Source of the DNA: JAGOUB01 sp964648045
GTDB taxonomy: Bacteria > Patescibacteriota > Gracilibacteria > Peribacterales > Peribacteraceae
Direction: 5' to 3'
Length of the DNA: 64,000 nt
Assembly (NCBI GenBank): GCA_964648045.1
Contig: CAZYNU010000002.1
Location: 1-64,000, forward strand
Within the stretch, counting starts at the first letter, position 1; the number at the start of each line of letters is the position of its first letter. A program made the translations under genes and the position numbers. This document shows, piece by piece, positions 34,818 to 42,224 of the stretch. The notes under the pieces were generated by a model. The model was not told the DNA's origin and did not search any database. It saw nothing but the letters and a program-made list of their open reading frames with translations.

Positions 34818-37800
34818 ATGAAGCCAGAGGACTTCGTCCACCTGCACTGCCACACGACCTACTCGCTGCTCGAGGCCCTGCCCGCGCCCGAAGAGGTAGT
34901 TGCCCGCGCCAAGGCGCTAGGACAGACGGCGGTGGGCATCGCCGACAAGGGCTACACCTACGGCCTGGTGGAGTTTTACCAAGATGCCAAGAAGGCCGGA
35001 CTCAAGCCCATCTTAGGCGTGGAGGTATTCCAGGCGGCGCGCACGCGCTTCGACAAAGAGAGTGGCACCGATACGCGCAGCGCCCCGCTCGTGCTATTAG
35101 CTGAAACGCAGGAGGGCTACCAGAACCTGCTCGAACTCTGCACGTTGGCCGCGGTGGAGGGCATGTACTACAAGCCGCGTGTCGACGCCGAGCTGCTGAA
35201 GAAGTACGGCAAGGGACTTATCTGCCTGACCGGCCAGCTCTCGGGACTTATTCCGCAGGCGGCGCTGCTCGAAGACGGCGAGCGCGTGAAGCAGCTGACG
35301 GAAGAGCTTTGGAACTACTTCGGCCACGGCAACGTCTACTACGAACTCCAAGATTTGCCCGGTCTCAACGGCCAAGCCGAGGCCAATCAGCAGCTCATTC
35401 GCTTCGGCAAGGAGTTCGGCGTGCCACTCGTGGCCACCTGCGGCAGCTACTACTGCGAAACGACCGACGCCGAGGCGCACGACGTGCTGCTGTGCATCCA
35501 GAAGAGTGCGCTGGTGGAAGACCCCGGTCGTTTCTCCATGCGCGACAGCGACTACTCGATGCGCCCGTTCGAGGAGATGGAGAAGGCCTTCGCGCATGTG
35601 CCCGAGGCGCTCGAGAACACACGCGTCATCGCCGACCGCTGCACCGTCGACTTCGAGTTCGGCAAGAACCAGATTCCGCACGGCCCGGTGGAGGGCGACC
35701 GCACCGAGGACGAGGAGATGGAGCGCCTGGCCCGAGAAGGCTTCAAGCGTCGCTACCCCGTTAGCACACCCGAATTAGAGCAGCGCCTGGACTACGAGCT
35801 ATCGGTGATCCGCCAGGTGAAGTTCGCCGGCTACTTCCTCATTGTCGCCGACTTCGTGAACGAAGCCCGTCGCCGCGGCATCATGGTGGGCCCGGGGCGC
35901 GGCTCGGCCGCCGGCTCGATGGTGAGTTACTGCCTCGGCATTACCAACTTCGACCCCATGCCGCAGGGATTGCTCTTCGAGCGATTCCTCAACCCGGAGC
36001 GCATCTCCATGCCCGATATCGACATGGACTTTGCCGACGACCGCCGCGACGAGGTGCTGGAGTACGTGCGCGAGAAGTACGGCCGCGACCGCGTGGTGCA
36101 GATCTGCACCTTCGGAACGCTCGCCGCCCGCGCCGCCGTGAAGGATGTGGGTCGCGCCTTCGGCATCTCATTCTTGGAGATGAACGCGCTGGCCAAGATG
36201 GTGCCGGAGAAGCCGGGCACCACGCTTGACCAAGCGCTTGCCACATCGGAGCTGAAGGCTGCATACGAGAGCAACGACGCCTATAAGAAGATCATCGACA
36301 TCGCGCTGAAGCTGGAGGGTAAGGCCCGCCACATCTCGGTGCACGCCTGCGGCGTCATCATCACGCCCAAGCCGGCTATCGAATACACCGCCGTTCAGAA
36401 GGCGCCCAAGGACGACAACACCATCATCACACAGTACTCGGCTAAGCCGCTGGAATCACTTGGCCTGCTGAAGATGGACTTCCTCGGCTTGATGAACCTC
36501 ACGGTCATCCAGACGGCGCTCAAGATTATCGAGCGCACGCGCGGTGAGACGGTGAACATCGAGACGATCCCCACCGACGACAAGGCGGCGTTCAATCTAC
36601 TCAAATCGGGCAACACCACCGGCGTATTCCAGTTGGAATCCGCGGGCATGCGCCGCTACTTAAAACAGCTCAAGCCGACGCGTTTCGAGGACATCATGGC
36701 CATGTGCGCCCTGTACCGACCGGGTCCAATGGACTCGATCCCGACGTACATTAAGGGCAAGAACGATCCCAAGTCGGTGACGTACGAAGTGCCAGAGCTA
36801 GAGCCGTTCTTAAAGGAAACGTACGGCATCATGGTGTACCAGGAGCAGGTGCAGCGCGTGGCTCAGGAGTTCGCCGGGTTCTCGCTTGGCGCCGGTTACC
36901 TGCTCATCAAGGCCGTGGCCAAGAAGATTCCCAAGCTGCTCGCAGAGCAAAAGGAAAAGTTCGTAAACGGCGCCGTGGAGACCGGCCGCAAGAAGGAGGT
37001 GGCCGAGAAGATCTTCGCTCTCATCGAGCCGTTCGCCGGCTACGGCTTCAACAAATCGCACGCCGCCTGCTACGCACGTATCGCGTACGAGACCGCCTAT
37101 CTAAAGGCCAACTACACCGCCGAATTCATGGCGGCCCTGCTCAGCAGCGACAGCCAAGACACCGACCGCGTGATGATTGAGATTGAGGAGTGTCGCTCGA
37201 TGGGCATCGACGTGCTGCCGCCGGACATCAACGAATCACGCAAGCAGTTCACGGTCATCCTCCCCGCCGACCGCGAAGGCAGCGAGGGACGTTATGGCAT
37301 CCGCTTCGGATTAAGTGCCGTGAAGGGCATCGGCGAAAGCTCTGTAGATCTCATTATCGCCGAGCGCGACCAAAACGGCCCCTATACCAGCCTGGAGAAC
37401 CTGGCCCGCCGCGTGCCGGCCAAGGTATTCAATAAGAAGCTGCTCGAAGCCCTGGCCAAGAGCGGAGCCATCGACCGCTTTGCCGAGCGTGCCGCTGTGA
37501 TCACGCACTACGACAAGATCACTAGCTACGCCAAGGACGCTGGCGCCAGCGGCGGCCAGGCCGATTTGTTTGGTGCCGCAGGCCTGGTGGAGGAAGCAAC
37601 CATCGACCTGCCGTTCACGCCGCCAGCCTCGCCGCAGCAGAAGCTGATCTGGGAAAAGGAGACGCTCGGGCTCTACGTCTCGAGCCATCCACTGGCCGGC
37701 ATGAAGAAATACATCGCCAAGAAGGCGCGCCTCATCGGCTCACTGGAATCGAAGGACATTGGCAAGAAGGTGACGGTCGCCGGCATTGAGGAAGGCTTCA

Positions 37801-38516
37801 AACCGATCCGCACCAAAAAGGGCGATACTATGGGCATCCTCACGCTCGAGGATCCCACCGGTAAGATTGAGGTAACACTCTTCCCCAAGGCCTACGGCGA
37901 GCTGCAAGACCAACTCGGCAAGCCCGACACCGTACTGGTAGTGGGCGGCACGCTCGAGGCCCGCGCCGGCCAGTACCAGGTAATCGTCGATGCCATCAAG
38001 CGCGCGTCGCTCACCACCATGATCGAACGCGCCAAGGCCGACGGTTTCTGGGACGAGGAGGAGGCGAAGCGCGGCGTGCAGCCCGTGCGCGCGGCCGTGG
38101 TGGATGACGAGGAAGATACCGAGGTGATGGATGACGACGGCAACGTGGTGGCAGGCGAGACGGCAGCGATGCCTGAAGCCGGCCCCTCGTCCGATCTGTC
38201 CGGCCCGCTGGCGGTGTGGATCGCCAAGGGCATGCCCACCGACGAGCCGCTGCGCGCGCTGGGCATGGCGATGGCCGCTCCCGCTGCGGACCCCGCACCG
38301 AGCGTGAGCATCAACACCGTGGCGCTGCCTGCCCGCGCTCCGAAGCAATTGCTGCTGGATTTAAAGAAACTCTTCGAGACCTTCCCGGGCCCCGAGCGTG
38401 TGCGCCTCAAGATCGGCGAGCAGCTCATCGACGTGCCGCTGACCGTGACGATGTCGCCTATTTTGGAGGCCAAGATTGACGACCTACTTAGACAACACGC
38501 CGAGCCGACCGCTTAA
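34818..38516 (+). CDS. dnaE: DNA polymerase III subunit alpha
   Basis: Replicative C-family polymerase of 1232 residues. The N-terminal PHP domain (HLHCHTTYSLLEALP, GIADKGYTYG) is followed by the polymerase core with the catalytic PDIDMDF motif near residue 398. Helix-hairpin-helix and OB-fold regions follow (VTVAGIEEGF, MGILTLEDPTGKIEVTLFP). An acidic stretch near 1085-1125 separates the OB fold from a short C-terminal domain. TATGAT at 34761-34766 could give a 45-nt leader with a CCGTCC / GGACGG hairpin; no SD is obvious. Confidence 0.97.
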   Translation: MKPEDFVHLHCHTTYSLLEALPAPEEVVARAKALGQTAVGIADKGYTYGLVEFYQDAKKAGLKPILGVEVFQAARTRFDKESGTDTRSAPLVLLAETQEGYQNLLELCTLAAVEGMYYKPRVDAELLKKYGKGLICLTGQLSGLIPQAALLEDGERVKQLTEELWNYFGHGNVYYELQDLPGLNGQAEANQQLIRFGKEFGVPLVATCGSYYCETTDAEAHDVLLCIQKSALVEDPGRFSMRDSDYSMRPFEEMEKAFAHVPEALENTRVIADRCTVDFEFGKNQIPHGPVEGDRTEDEEMERLAREGFKRRYPVSTPELEQRLDYELSVIRQVKFAGYFLIVADFVNEARRRGIMVGPGRGSAAGSMVSYCLGITNFDPMPQGLLFERFLNPERISMPDIDMDFADDRRDEVLEYVREKYGRDRVVQICTFGTLAARAAVKDVGRAFGISFLEMNALAKMVPEKPGTTLDQALATSELKAAYESNDAYKKIIDIALKLEGKARHISVHACGVIITPKPAIEYTAVQKAPKDDNTIITQYSAKPLESLGLLKMDFLGLMNLTVIQTALKIIERTRGETVNIETIPTDDKAAFNLLKSGNTTGVFQLESAGMRRYLKQLKPTRFEDIMAMCALYRPGPMDSIPTYIKGKNDPKSVTYEVPELEPFLKETYGIMVYQEQVQRVAQEFAGFSLGAGYLLIKAVAKKIPKLLAEQKEKFVNGAVETGRKKEVAEKIFALIEPFAGYGFNKSHAACYARIAYETAYLKANYTAEFMAALLSSDSQDTDRVMIEIEECRSMGIDVLPPDINESRKQFTVILPADREGSEGRYGIRFGLSAVKGIGESSVDLIIAERDQNGPYTSLENLARRVPAKVFNKKLLEALAKSGAIDRFAERAAVITHYDKITSYAKDAGASGGQADLFGAAGLVEEATIDLPFTPPASPQQKLIWEKETLGLYVSSHPLAGMKKYIAKKARLIGSLESKDIGKKVTVAGIEEGFKPIRTKKGDTMGILTLEDPTGKIEVTLFPKAYGELQDQLGKPDTVLVVGGTLEARAGQYQVIVDAIKRASLTTMIERAKADGFWDEEEAKRGVQPVRAAVVDDEEDTEVMDDDGNVVAGETAAMPEAGPSSDLSGPLAVWIAKGMPTDEPLRALGMAMAAPAADPAPSVSINTVALPARAPKQLLLDLKKLFETFPGPERVRLKIGEQLIDVPLTVTMSPILEAKIDDLLRQHAEPTA

Positions 38517-38541
38517 TGGAGAGAGAAGATGGAAATGATAT

Positions 38542-38569
38542 TTGACAAAAAATTTTTATAGTATATTTT
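38542..38569 (+). promoter_or_regulatory. TTGACA-class promoter
   Basis: TTGACA (38542-38547) inside ATATTTGACAAAAAA, a 16-nt spacer and TATTTT (38564-38569). It drives the zinc-ribbon orphan gene. Confidence 0.75.
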
Positions 38570-38576
38570 GTTTATT

Positions 38577-38688
38577 GGCCGAGGAAGACACTCCGCCATC
38601 GCCCTCTGACAACGTCGTCAGGAAAACCGTGTCCGGCTCGACCGGACGTCCAGATCGATTTGGTTCGACGAAGAGGAATTGGTGAAAC
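38577..38688 (+). other. Structured 5' leader of the zinc-ribbon gene
   Basis: About 110 nt between the promoter and GTG 38689. It contains a perfect GTCCGG / CCGGAC hairpin (near 38632-38648), a CTGAC / GTCAG hairpin (near 38606-38621), and a GAGGAA SD. The folding could control translation. Confidence 0.5.
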
Positions 38689-38895
38689 GTGTCCCAGACC
38701 CAGTTCAGCTGCCCCCGCTGCGGCACCTCGCTCAAGACCTGCACCCACTGCGTGGGCTACCGCGCCCATGAAGTGGCCCGTCTCCTGCGCGAGCAGGCGA
38801 ACCCCGTCTACGTCGCCCCGCCGAAACCGAAGCGCTCGTGCCCCTACTGCGGCGGCGAGACCGGCTGCTACCACTGCGGCGTCCGCAGCAACTGA
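38689..38895 (+). CDS. Small double zinc-ribbon protein
   Basis: 68 residues with five Cys pairs or near pairs: CPRC, CTHC, CPYC, and CYHC near the C-terminus. This suggests two treble-clef or ribbon zinc sites joined by a helix and a Pro/Lys linker. Such proteins often bind nucleic acid or ribosomes, but no specific family is recognised. The GTG start has GAGGAA about 10 nt upstream. It has its own TTGACA-class promoter, structured leader, a perfect palindrome after the stop and a terminator. Confidence 0.75.
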   Translation: MSQTQFSCPRCGTSLKTCTHCVGYRAHEVARLLREQANPVYVAPPKPKRSCPYCGGETGCYHCGVRSN

Positions 38896-38901
38896 ACCAT
38901 T

Positions 38902-38919
38902 TGTCACTGCCCAGTGACA
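38902..38919. repeat. Perfect palindrome after the zinc-ribbon gene
   Basis: TGTCACTG CC CAGTGACA, an 8-bp stem with a 2-nt centre, 6 nt after the stop codon. It may stabilise the 3' end or bind a protein. Confidence 0.6.
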
Positions 38920-38940
38920 CCTGACGACCCACAGACTCCG

Positions 38941-38971
38941 CCCGCTGCATCCGTGCAGTGGGCCTTTTTTT
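38941..38971 (+). terminator. Intrinsic terminator
   Basis: CCCGCTGCA / TGCAGTGGG stem with a 4-nt loop, then CC and seven T. Confidence 0.93.
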
Positions 38972-38999
38972 GCGTGCTGCCCGGGCCTATCCTCCGGTT

Positions 39000-39599
39000 G
39001 TGCGCATCCTCTCCCAGTCCGATCCTGCCGCCGTCCTCACCGCCGTCACGTTCCTGAAGGCGGGCGGCGTCATCGCCCATCCCACCGAGACGTGTTACGG
39101 GCTCTGCGCCGACCTGACGAACGCTACCGCCGTGGAGCGACTGTTTGTACTCAAGGAGCGCCCGCGCGGCCAGCCGGTGAGCGGGCTCTTCGCCACGGCC
39201 GAAGCGGCCAAGGCCTGGGTGACCTGGACCGACGAGGCCGAGCGCCTGGCGGCCGCGCACTTGCCCGGCCCGCTCACGCTCATCCTGCCGCTCCGCGCCG
39301 ACGCGCCCGCGCGCCTGCTGCCGTCGCCCGAGGGCGGCACCACGCTCGGCGTGCGCGTAAGCAGTCATCCGTTCGCCCTAGCCTTGGCCGCCGCCTACGG
39401 CACGCCCATCAGCACCACCTCGGCCAACCGCCACGGCGAACCAAACCCCTACTCAGTCGCAGACCTGCAGCGCACCTGGCCGAAAGACGGACCCGACCTG
39501 GTCATCGACGGCGGGACGCTCCCGCCCGTGCCACCCTCGACGGTGATGGACCTGACGAAGGGCGGGGAAGTGCGGCGGCAGGGGGCGATCAGTGGGTGA
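39000..39599 (+). CDS. tsaC: L-threonylcarbamoyladenylate synthase (Sua5/YrdC/YciO)
   Basis: Supplies threonylcarbamoyl-AMP for t6A37 in tRNAs that read ANN codons. Motifs: GGVIAHPTETCYGLCAD, LKERPRGQPVSGL, HLPGPLTLILP and GTPISTTSANRHGEPNP. The GTG at 39000 gives 199 residues and has TATCCT 6 nt upstream with no SD, so it is probably leaderless. It contains only the YrdC domain, without the Sua5 C-terminal domain. Confidence 0.95.
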   Translation: MRILSQSDPAAVLTAVTFLKAGGVIAHPTETCYGLCADLTNATAVERLFVLKERPRGQPVSGLFATAEAAKAWVTWTDEAERLAAAHLPGPLTLILPLRADAPARLLPSPEGGTTLGVRVSSHPFALALAAAYGTPISTTSANRHGEPNPYSVADLQRTWPKDGPDLVIDGGTLPPVPPSTVMDLTKGGEVRRQGAISG

Positions 39600-39607
39600 G
39601 GCATCAT

Positions 39608-39634
39608 AAAAACAGGCCGACTCTCGTCGGCCTG
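39608..39634 (-). terminator. Intrinsic terminator for the gene at 39655-40023
   Basis: Perfect 9-bp stem CAGGCCGAC / GTCGGCCTG with a TCTC loop; the minus strand runs into five T. Confidence 0.93.
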
Positions 39635-39654
39635 TAGGTGGCACGTCTGACCGG

Positions 39655-40023
39655 TCAGGGTGTATCAACTGTAATGACCGGCCCCAGGGCCTGTTTGACG
39701 ACCCAGTCCATCTCTACGAGGGTGAGACCCTCGTGATTACCGTTCTCCTTAAGACACCAAATGCAGGCGTAACCGATGGCGACCAGGAGGAGGCAGCGGG
39801 TCTGCAACCGCGCGATGATGTCGATCGTGGTGGGGATCGTGCCCGACTCCATATCAGCCGTGATTGACTTCATGGCCGCGAACTCTTGTTGAGCTCGCTC
39901 GATCAGTTGCAGCCGGGGCAACTCGCTTTTGAGCAGGTGTAGGAACTCAGGCATGTTCACCTCGTTGCCCTCCGGCTTGCGAGCCGTGGCACGCAGGCGG
40001 TCCAGAACAAAGGCACGGTTCAT
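39655..40023 (-). CDS. Orphan helical protein (122 aa)
   Basis: No family is recognised. The sequence is helical with a short hydrophobic stretch (CLLLVAIGYACIWCL, about 80-95) containing Cys residues. I chose ATG 40023 (MNRAF) because GTGGAGT lies 7 nt upstream; the frame extends to 40098 but crosses the promoter. A TTGACT-17-TAGGCT promoter lies at 40105-40077. It is monocistronic with its own terminator and diverges from nrdR. Confidence 0.7.
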   Translation of the reverse strand: MNRAFVLDRLRATARKPEGNEVNMPEFLHLLKSELPRLQLIERAQQEFAAMKSITADMESGTIPTTIDIIARLQTRCLLLVAIGYACIWCLKENGNHEGLTLVEMDWVVKQALGPVITVDTP

Positions 40024-40076
40024 GAGCATCACTCCACTGCTTGAGGCAGAAACGTTGTTTTGAAGACACCGCGCAG

Positions 40077-40143
40077 AGCCTAGCAGTGTATTTGACATAA
40101 GTCAATAATATTTCTTATGAATCAAATTAGCGCCTGCTACACT
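40077..40143. promoter_or_regulatory. Overlapping divergent promoters with a TTGAC-ATAA-GTCAA palindrome
   Basis: Minus: TTGACT (40105-40100), 17 nt, TAGGCT (40082-40077). Plus: TTGACA (40092-40097), 17 nt, TTATGA (40115-40120), plus a second hexamer TACACT (40138-40143) 8 nt before the nrdR ATG. TTGACATAAGTCAA (40092-40105) is an inverted repeat shared by both -35 elements, a possible operator. Confidence 0.6.
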
Positions 40144-40151
40144 CAGCGCCG

Positions 40152-40604
40152 ATGAAGTGTCCCCAGTGTGGCAACGAAGATACCGGTGTGGTCGACTCTC
40201 GCCTCACCGAGGAAGGGAAGGCCGTGCGCCGCCGCCGCGAGTGCACAAAGTGCGAACATCGCTTCACCACCTTCGAGCGCCAGGAGGCTGCCTCCATTAT
40301 CGTCGTAAAGCGCGACGGCACGCGCGAACCGTTCTCACGCGAGAAACTCCAGCGCGGCATTTGGCTGGCCTGCACGAAGCGACCCATCAGCCAAGAACAA
40401 GTCGATCGGGTGGTGAGTAAGCTGGAGGAAAAGTGGCGCGGCGAGGGCGGCGAGGTGGAGAGCCCCACCATCGGCAACGACGTCATGAAGGAGCTCAAGA
40501 AGCTCGACCAGGTCGCCTACATCCGCTTCGCCTCGGTGCACCGCGAGTTCAAGGACGTGGAGGAGTTTAAGGAGGAATTGGGCAAATTGTTCGGGAAGAA
40601 GTGA
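40152..40604 (+). CDS. nrdR: Transcriptional repressor NrdR
   Basis: 150 residues. An N-terminal zinc ribbon (Cys3, Cys6, Cys31, Cys34; VVDSR between) is followed by an ATP-cone domain (about 46-136; VVKRDGTREPFSREKL). NrdR senses ATP/dATP and represses ribonucleotide reductase genes through paired NrdR boxes. No nrd reductase gene and no obvious NrdR box are visible here. The ATG lies 8 nt after TACACT. Confidence 0.97.
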   Translation: MKCPQCGNEDTGVVDSRLTEEGKAVRRRRECTKCEHRFTTFERQEAASIIVVKRDGTREPFSREKLQRGIWLACTKRPISQEQVDRVVSKLEEKWRGEGGEVESPTIGNDVMKELKKLDQVAYIRFASVHREFKDVEEFKEELGKLFGKK

Positions 40605-40617
40605 GAGGAACCGTTTA

Positions 40618-40646
40618 TTGACAATATATAATTAGTATTTCATAGT
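40618..40646 (+). promoter_or_regulatory. TTGACA-class promoter
   Basis: TTGACA (40618-40623), a 17-nt AT-only or nearly AT-only spacer, CATAGT (40641-40646). Close to the sigma-70 consensus. Confidence 0.85.
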
Positions 40647-40652
40647 TTGCAT

Positions 40653-40842
40653 AGGACGGACACGTCCTGATTCTTTCGAACCATCGCAGTGGTTGTAAGA
40701 CGGTATCGCACGGTGCGCATGCGTGCGTGCGCAGTGCGCGATACCGCCGCCGGCAACAGCCGGATCTCGCCGCCCACACGGGGCGGCCAGATGTCTCGCC
40801 GGGGAATTTCCCCGGAGGACCGCATCCCCAAGGAGGTTTCGC
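40653..40842 (+). other. Long structured 5' leader (about 190 nt)
   Basis: The predicted leader of the secreted orphan gene holds several perfect short stems: AGGACG / CGTCCT (near 40653), CGGTATCGC / GCGATACCG (around 40702-40745, 9 bp, enclosing a GC-rich hairpin), CGGC / GCCG, CCGCC / GGCGG, and GGGGAATTTCCCC. It ends in AAGGAGG before ATG 40843. It could be a riboswitch-like or protein-bound leader. No known class is recognised. Confidence 0.55.
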
Positions 40843-41394
40843 ATGCTCCGTTCCATCCTGCTCCTCGCGGCCCTGATCGTGGCCGCCCCCAGCACCCAGG
40901 CCGTCCAGCCCGCCGTCCAGACCAGCCCCGCCGTCCTCAAGATCGTCTGGGTGTCCGACGTCGGCGGCAACCGCATCCTGGACGTCACCTGGGACGCCGA
41001 ACCCGCCATCGCCGACATCGCCAAGATCACCAAGCACCTGGAGACGCTCTCCACCGCCGAGGGCTACACCCTCACCGGCAAGAGCGACGTCGCGAAGAGC
41101 GAGACCAAGACCGAGAAGCGGATCACCCTCGGGTACAGCAAGACCCCGACCACCGGCGTCCTCAACAAGCTCAGCTTCTCCACCCAGGTCGGCGGCACGG
41201 TCATCTACGCCGCCGAATCGGCCGGCAAGCACGACGAGAAGAGCTTGGCCGCGTTCGTGGAGGGTATCGCCCGCGACGGCGCGAAGCTCCCCATCACCGA
41301 CAAGGTGACCGTGAAAACGGACGTGAAGACCGAAGAGAAGAAGAGCACCGTCACGGTGATGTTCAAGGGAGGTGCCTTCGACCTCCTGAAGTGA
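40843..41394 (+). CDS. Secreted orphan protein (183 aa)
   Basis: Signal peptide about 1-20 (LLLAALIVAAPSTQA). The mature part is Thr/Lys-rich and beta-prone (EKRITLGYSKTP, KVTVKTDVKTEEKKSTVTVMF). No family is recognised. Nearly all codons end in C or G, a stronger bias than in nearby housekeeping genes. The start is fixed by AAGGAGG. It is monocistronic with a long folded leader and its own terminator. Confidence 0.78.
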   Translation: MLRSILLLAALIVAAPSTQAVQPAVQTSPAVLKIVWVSDVGGNRILDVTWDAEPAIADIAKITKHLETLSTAEGYTLTGKSDVAKSETKTEKRITLGYSKTPTTGVLNKLSFSTQVGGTVIYAAESAGKHDEKSLAAFVEGIARDGAKLPITDKVTVKTDVKTEEKKSTVTVMFKGGAFDLLK

Positions 41395-41423
41395 TTTCCA
41401 TGAAGTAACCACTGCGACACCCG

Positions 41424-41457
41424 CCCCGCCTCCGAGATTCGGAGAGCGGGGCTTTTG
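41424..41457 (+). terminator. Intrinsic terminator
   Basis: CCCCGC-CTCCGA / TCGGAG-a-GCGGGG stem, one bulged base, followed by CTTTTG. Confidence 0.85.
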
Positions 41458-41465
41458 TACGCACT

Positions 41466-41496
41466 AAAAAAGAGCGGGAGGCGCATGGCCTCCCGC
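41466..41496 (-). terminator. Intrinsic terminator for the gene at 41521-42099
   Basis: Perfect 9-bp stem GCGGGAGGC / GCCTCCCGC with a 5-nt loop; the minus strand runs into TCTTTTTT. Confidence 0.93.
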
Positions 41497-41520
41497 GGTG
41501 TGGTTTCGGGCTCGGCTGGA

Positions 41521-42099
41521 TCAGCCGGCCATCTCATCGGTTCCGGCCACGATCAGCACCGGACGCTCGAGCTTGAGAATGTCCGTCGGCGGGAGCAGCT
41601 CCTGCTTGCGCTTGCCGCGCTTGAGCTTGAACGGATCGTGGCCGCCCCAGTCCTCCAGCAGGAAGCGGAGGTGGCGGCCGTTTCCGGCGTGTTTCTGGGG
41701 AAAGCGGATGCGGATGCGCAGGGACAAGGTCTCGGCCTTACGGACGCCTCGGATGACCAGGTGCGAAAGGCGATCGCCTTCGCCCATCCGGATCGCGACC
41801 TCGCCCAAGATGCGTCCGCCGCCGAGCGGGAGATCGCCGAAGTGGGTCGTGACGCTGATGGCAGCGCAGGCGTCGGCGCCGTGGCAGCCGAGCCACTCAT
41901 GCAGGCGGTCGCTGTCCGCGCCGGTGAGGCGGCGCTCGCTCGCGGTGACCAGGAACACGTACGCGAACTCGCTCAGTCCGCGCTCTTCGCTCGGCAAGTA
42001 ATCGGCCTCGTAGGCCTTCAAGATAGCGGCCAGGACGACCTCGAGGTCACTTTCGACGCGCAGTGCGAACGACTGCAGGGTGGGGACGATGCCCGCCAT
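41521..42099 (-). CDS. Orphan protein (192 aa)
   Basis: No family is recognised and there is no signal peptide. It mixes helical and beta segments, with a CHGADAC cysteine pair near residue 72 and a basic stretch near 160 (FKLKRGKRKQE). AAGGAGAAG precedes the ATG at 8-11 nt. The TTGACA-class promoter (42177-42150), a 44-nt leader and a private terminator make it another member of the SD-led orphan class. Confidence 0.75.
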   Translation of the reverse strand: MAGIVPTLQSFALRVESDLEVVLAAILKAYEADYLPSEERGLSEFAYVFLVTASERRLTGADSDRLHEWLGCHGADACAAISVTTHFGDLPLGGGRILGEVAIRMGEGDRLSHLVIRGVRKAETLSLRIRIRFPQKHAGNGRHLRFLLEDWGGHDPFKLKRGKRKQELLPPTDILKLERPVLIVAGTDEMAG

Positions 42100-42149
42100 A
42101 CCCTTCTCCTTACTGCCAGATCCTCAGTGATGGAACGAACCAAATGCTA

Positions 42150-42177
42150 TTTATATTCAAGTTTTACATATTGTCAA
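42150..42177 (-). promoter_or_regulatory. TTGACA-class promoter
   Basis: Minus strand: TTGACA (42177-42172) inside GTATTTGACAATATG, 16-nt spacer, TATAAA (42155-42150). Confidence 0.85.
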
Positions 42178-42212
42178 ATACTCACGAGACTGACTCTGCC
42201 CCGGGAAACCCC

Positions 42213-42218
42213 TATACT
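42213..42218 (+). promoter_or_regulatory. -10 element of aspS (leaderless type)
   Basis: TATACT followed by six C and then the aspS ATG. Confidence 0.78.
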
Positions 42219-42224
42219 CCCCCC

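Noticed and set aside
40077..40151. NrdR boxes controlling nrdR itself
   Set aside because: The TTGACATAAGTCAA palindrome does not resemble the ACACWATATATWGTGT-type NrdR box and is better explained by overlapping promoters.
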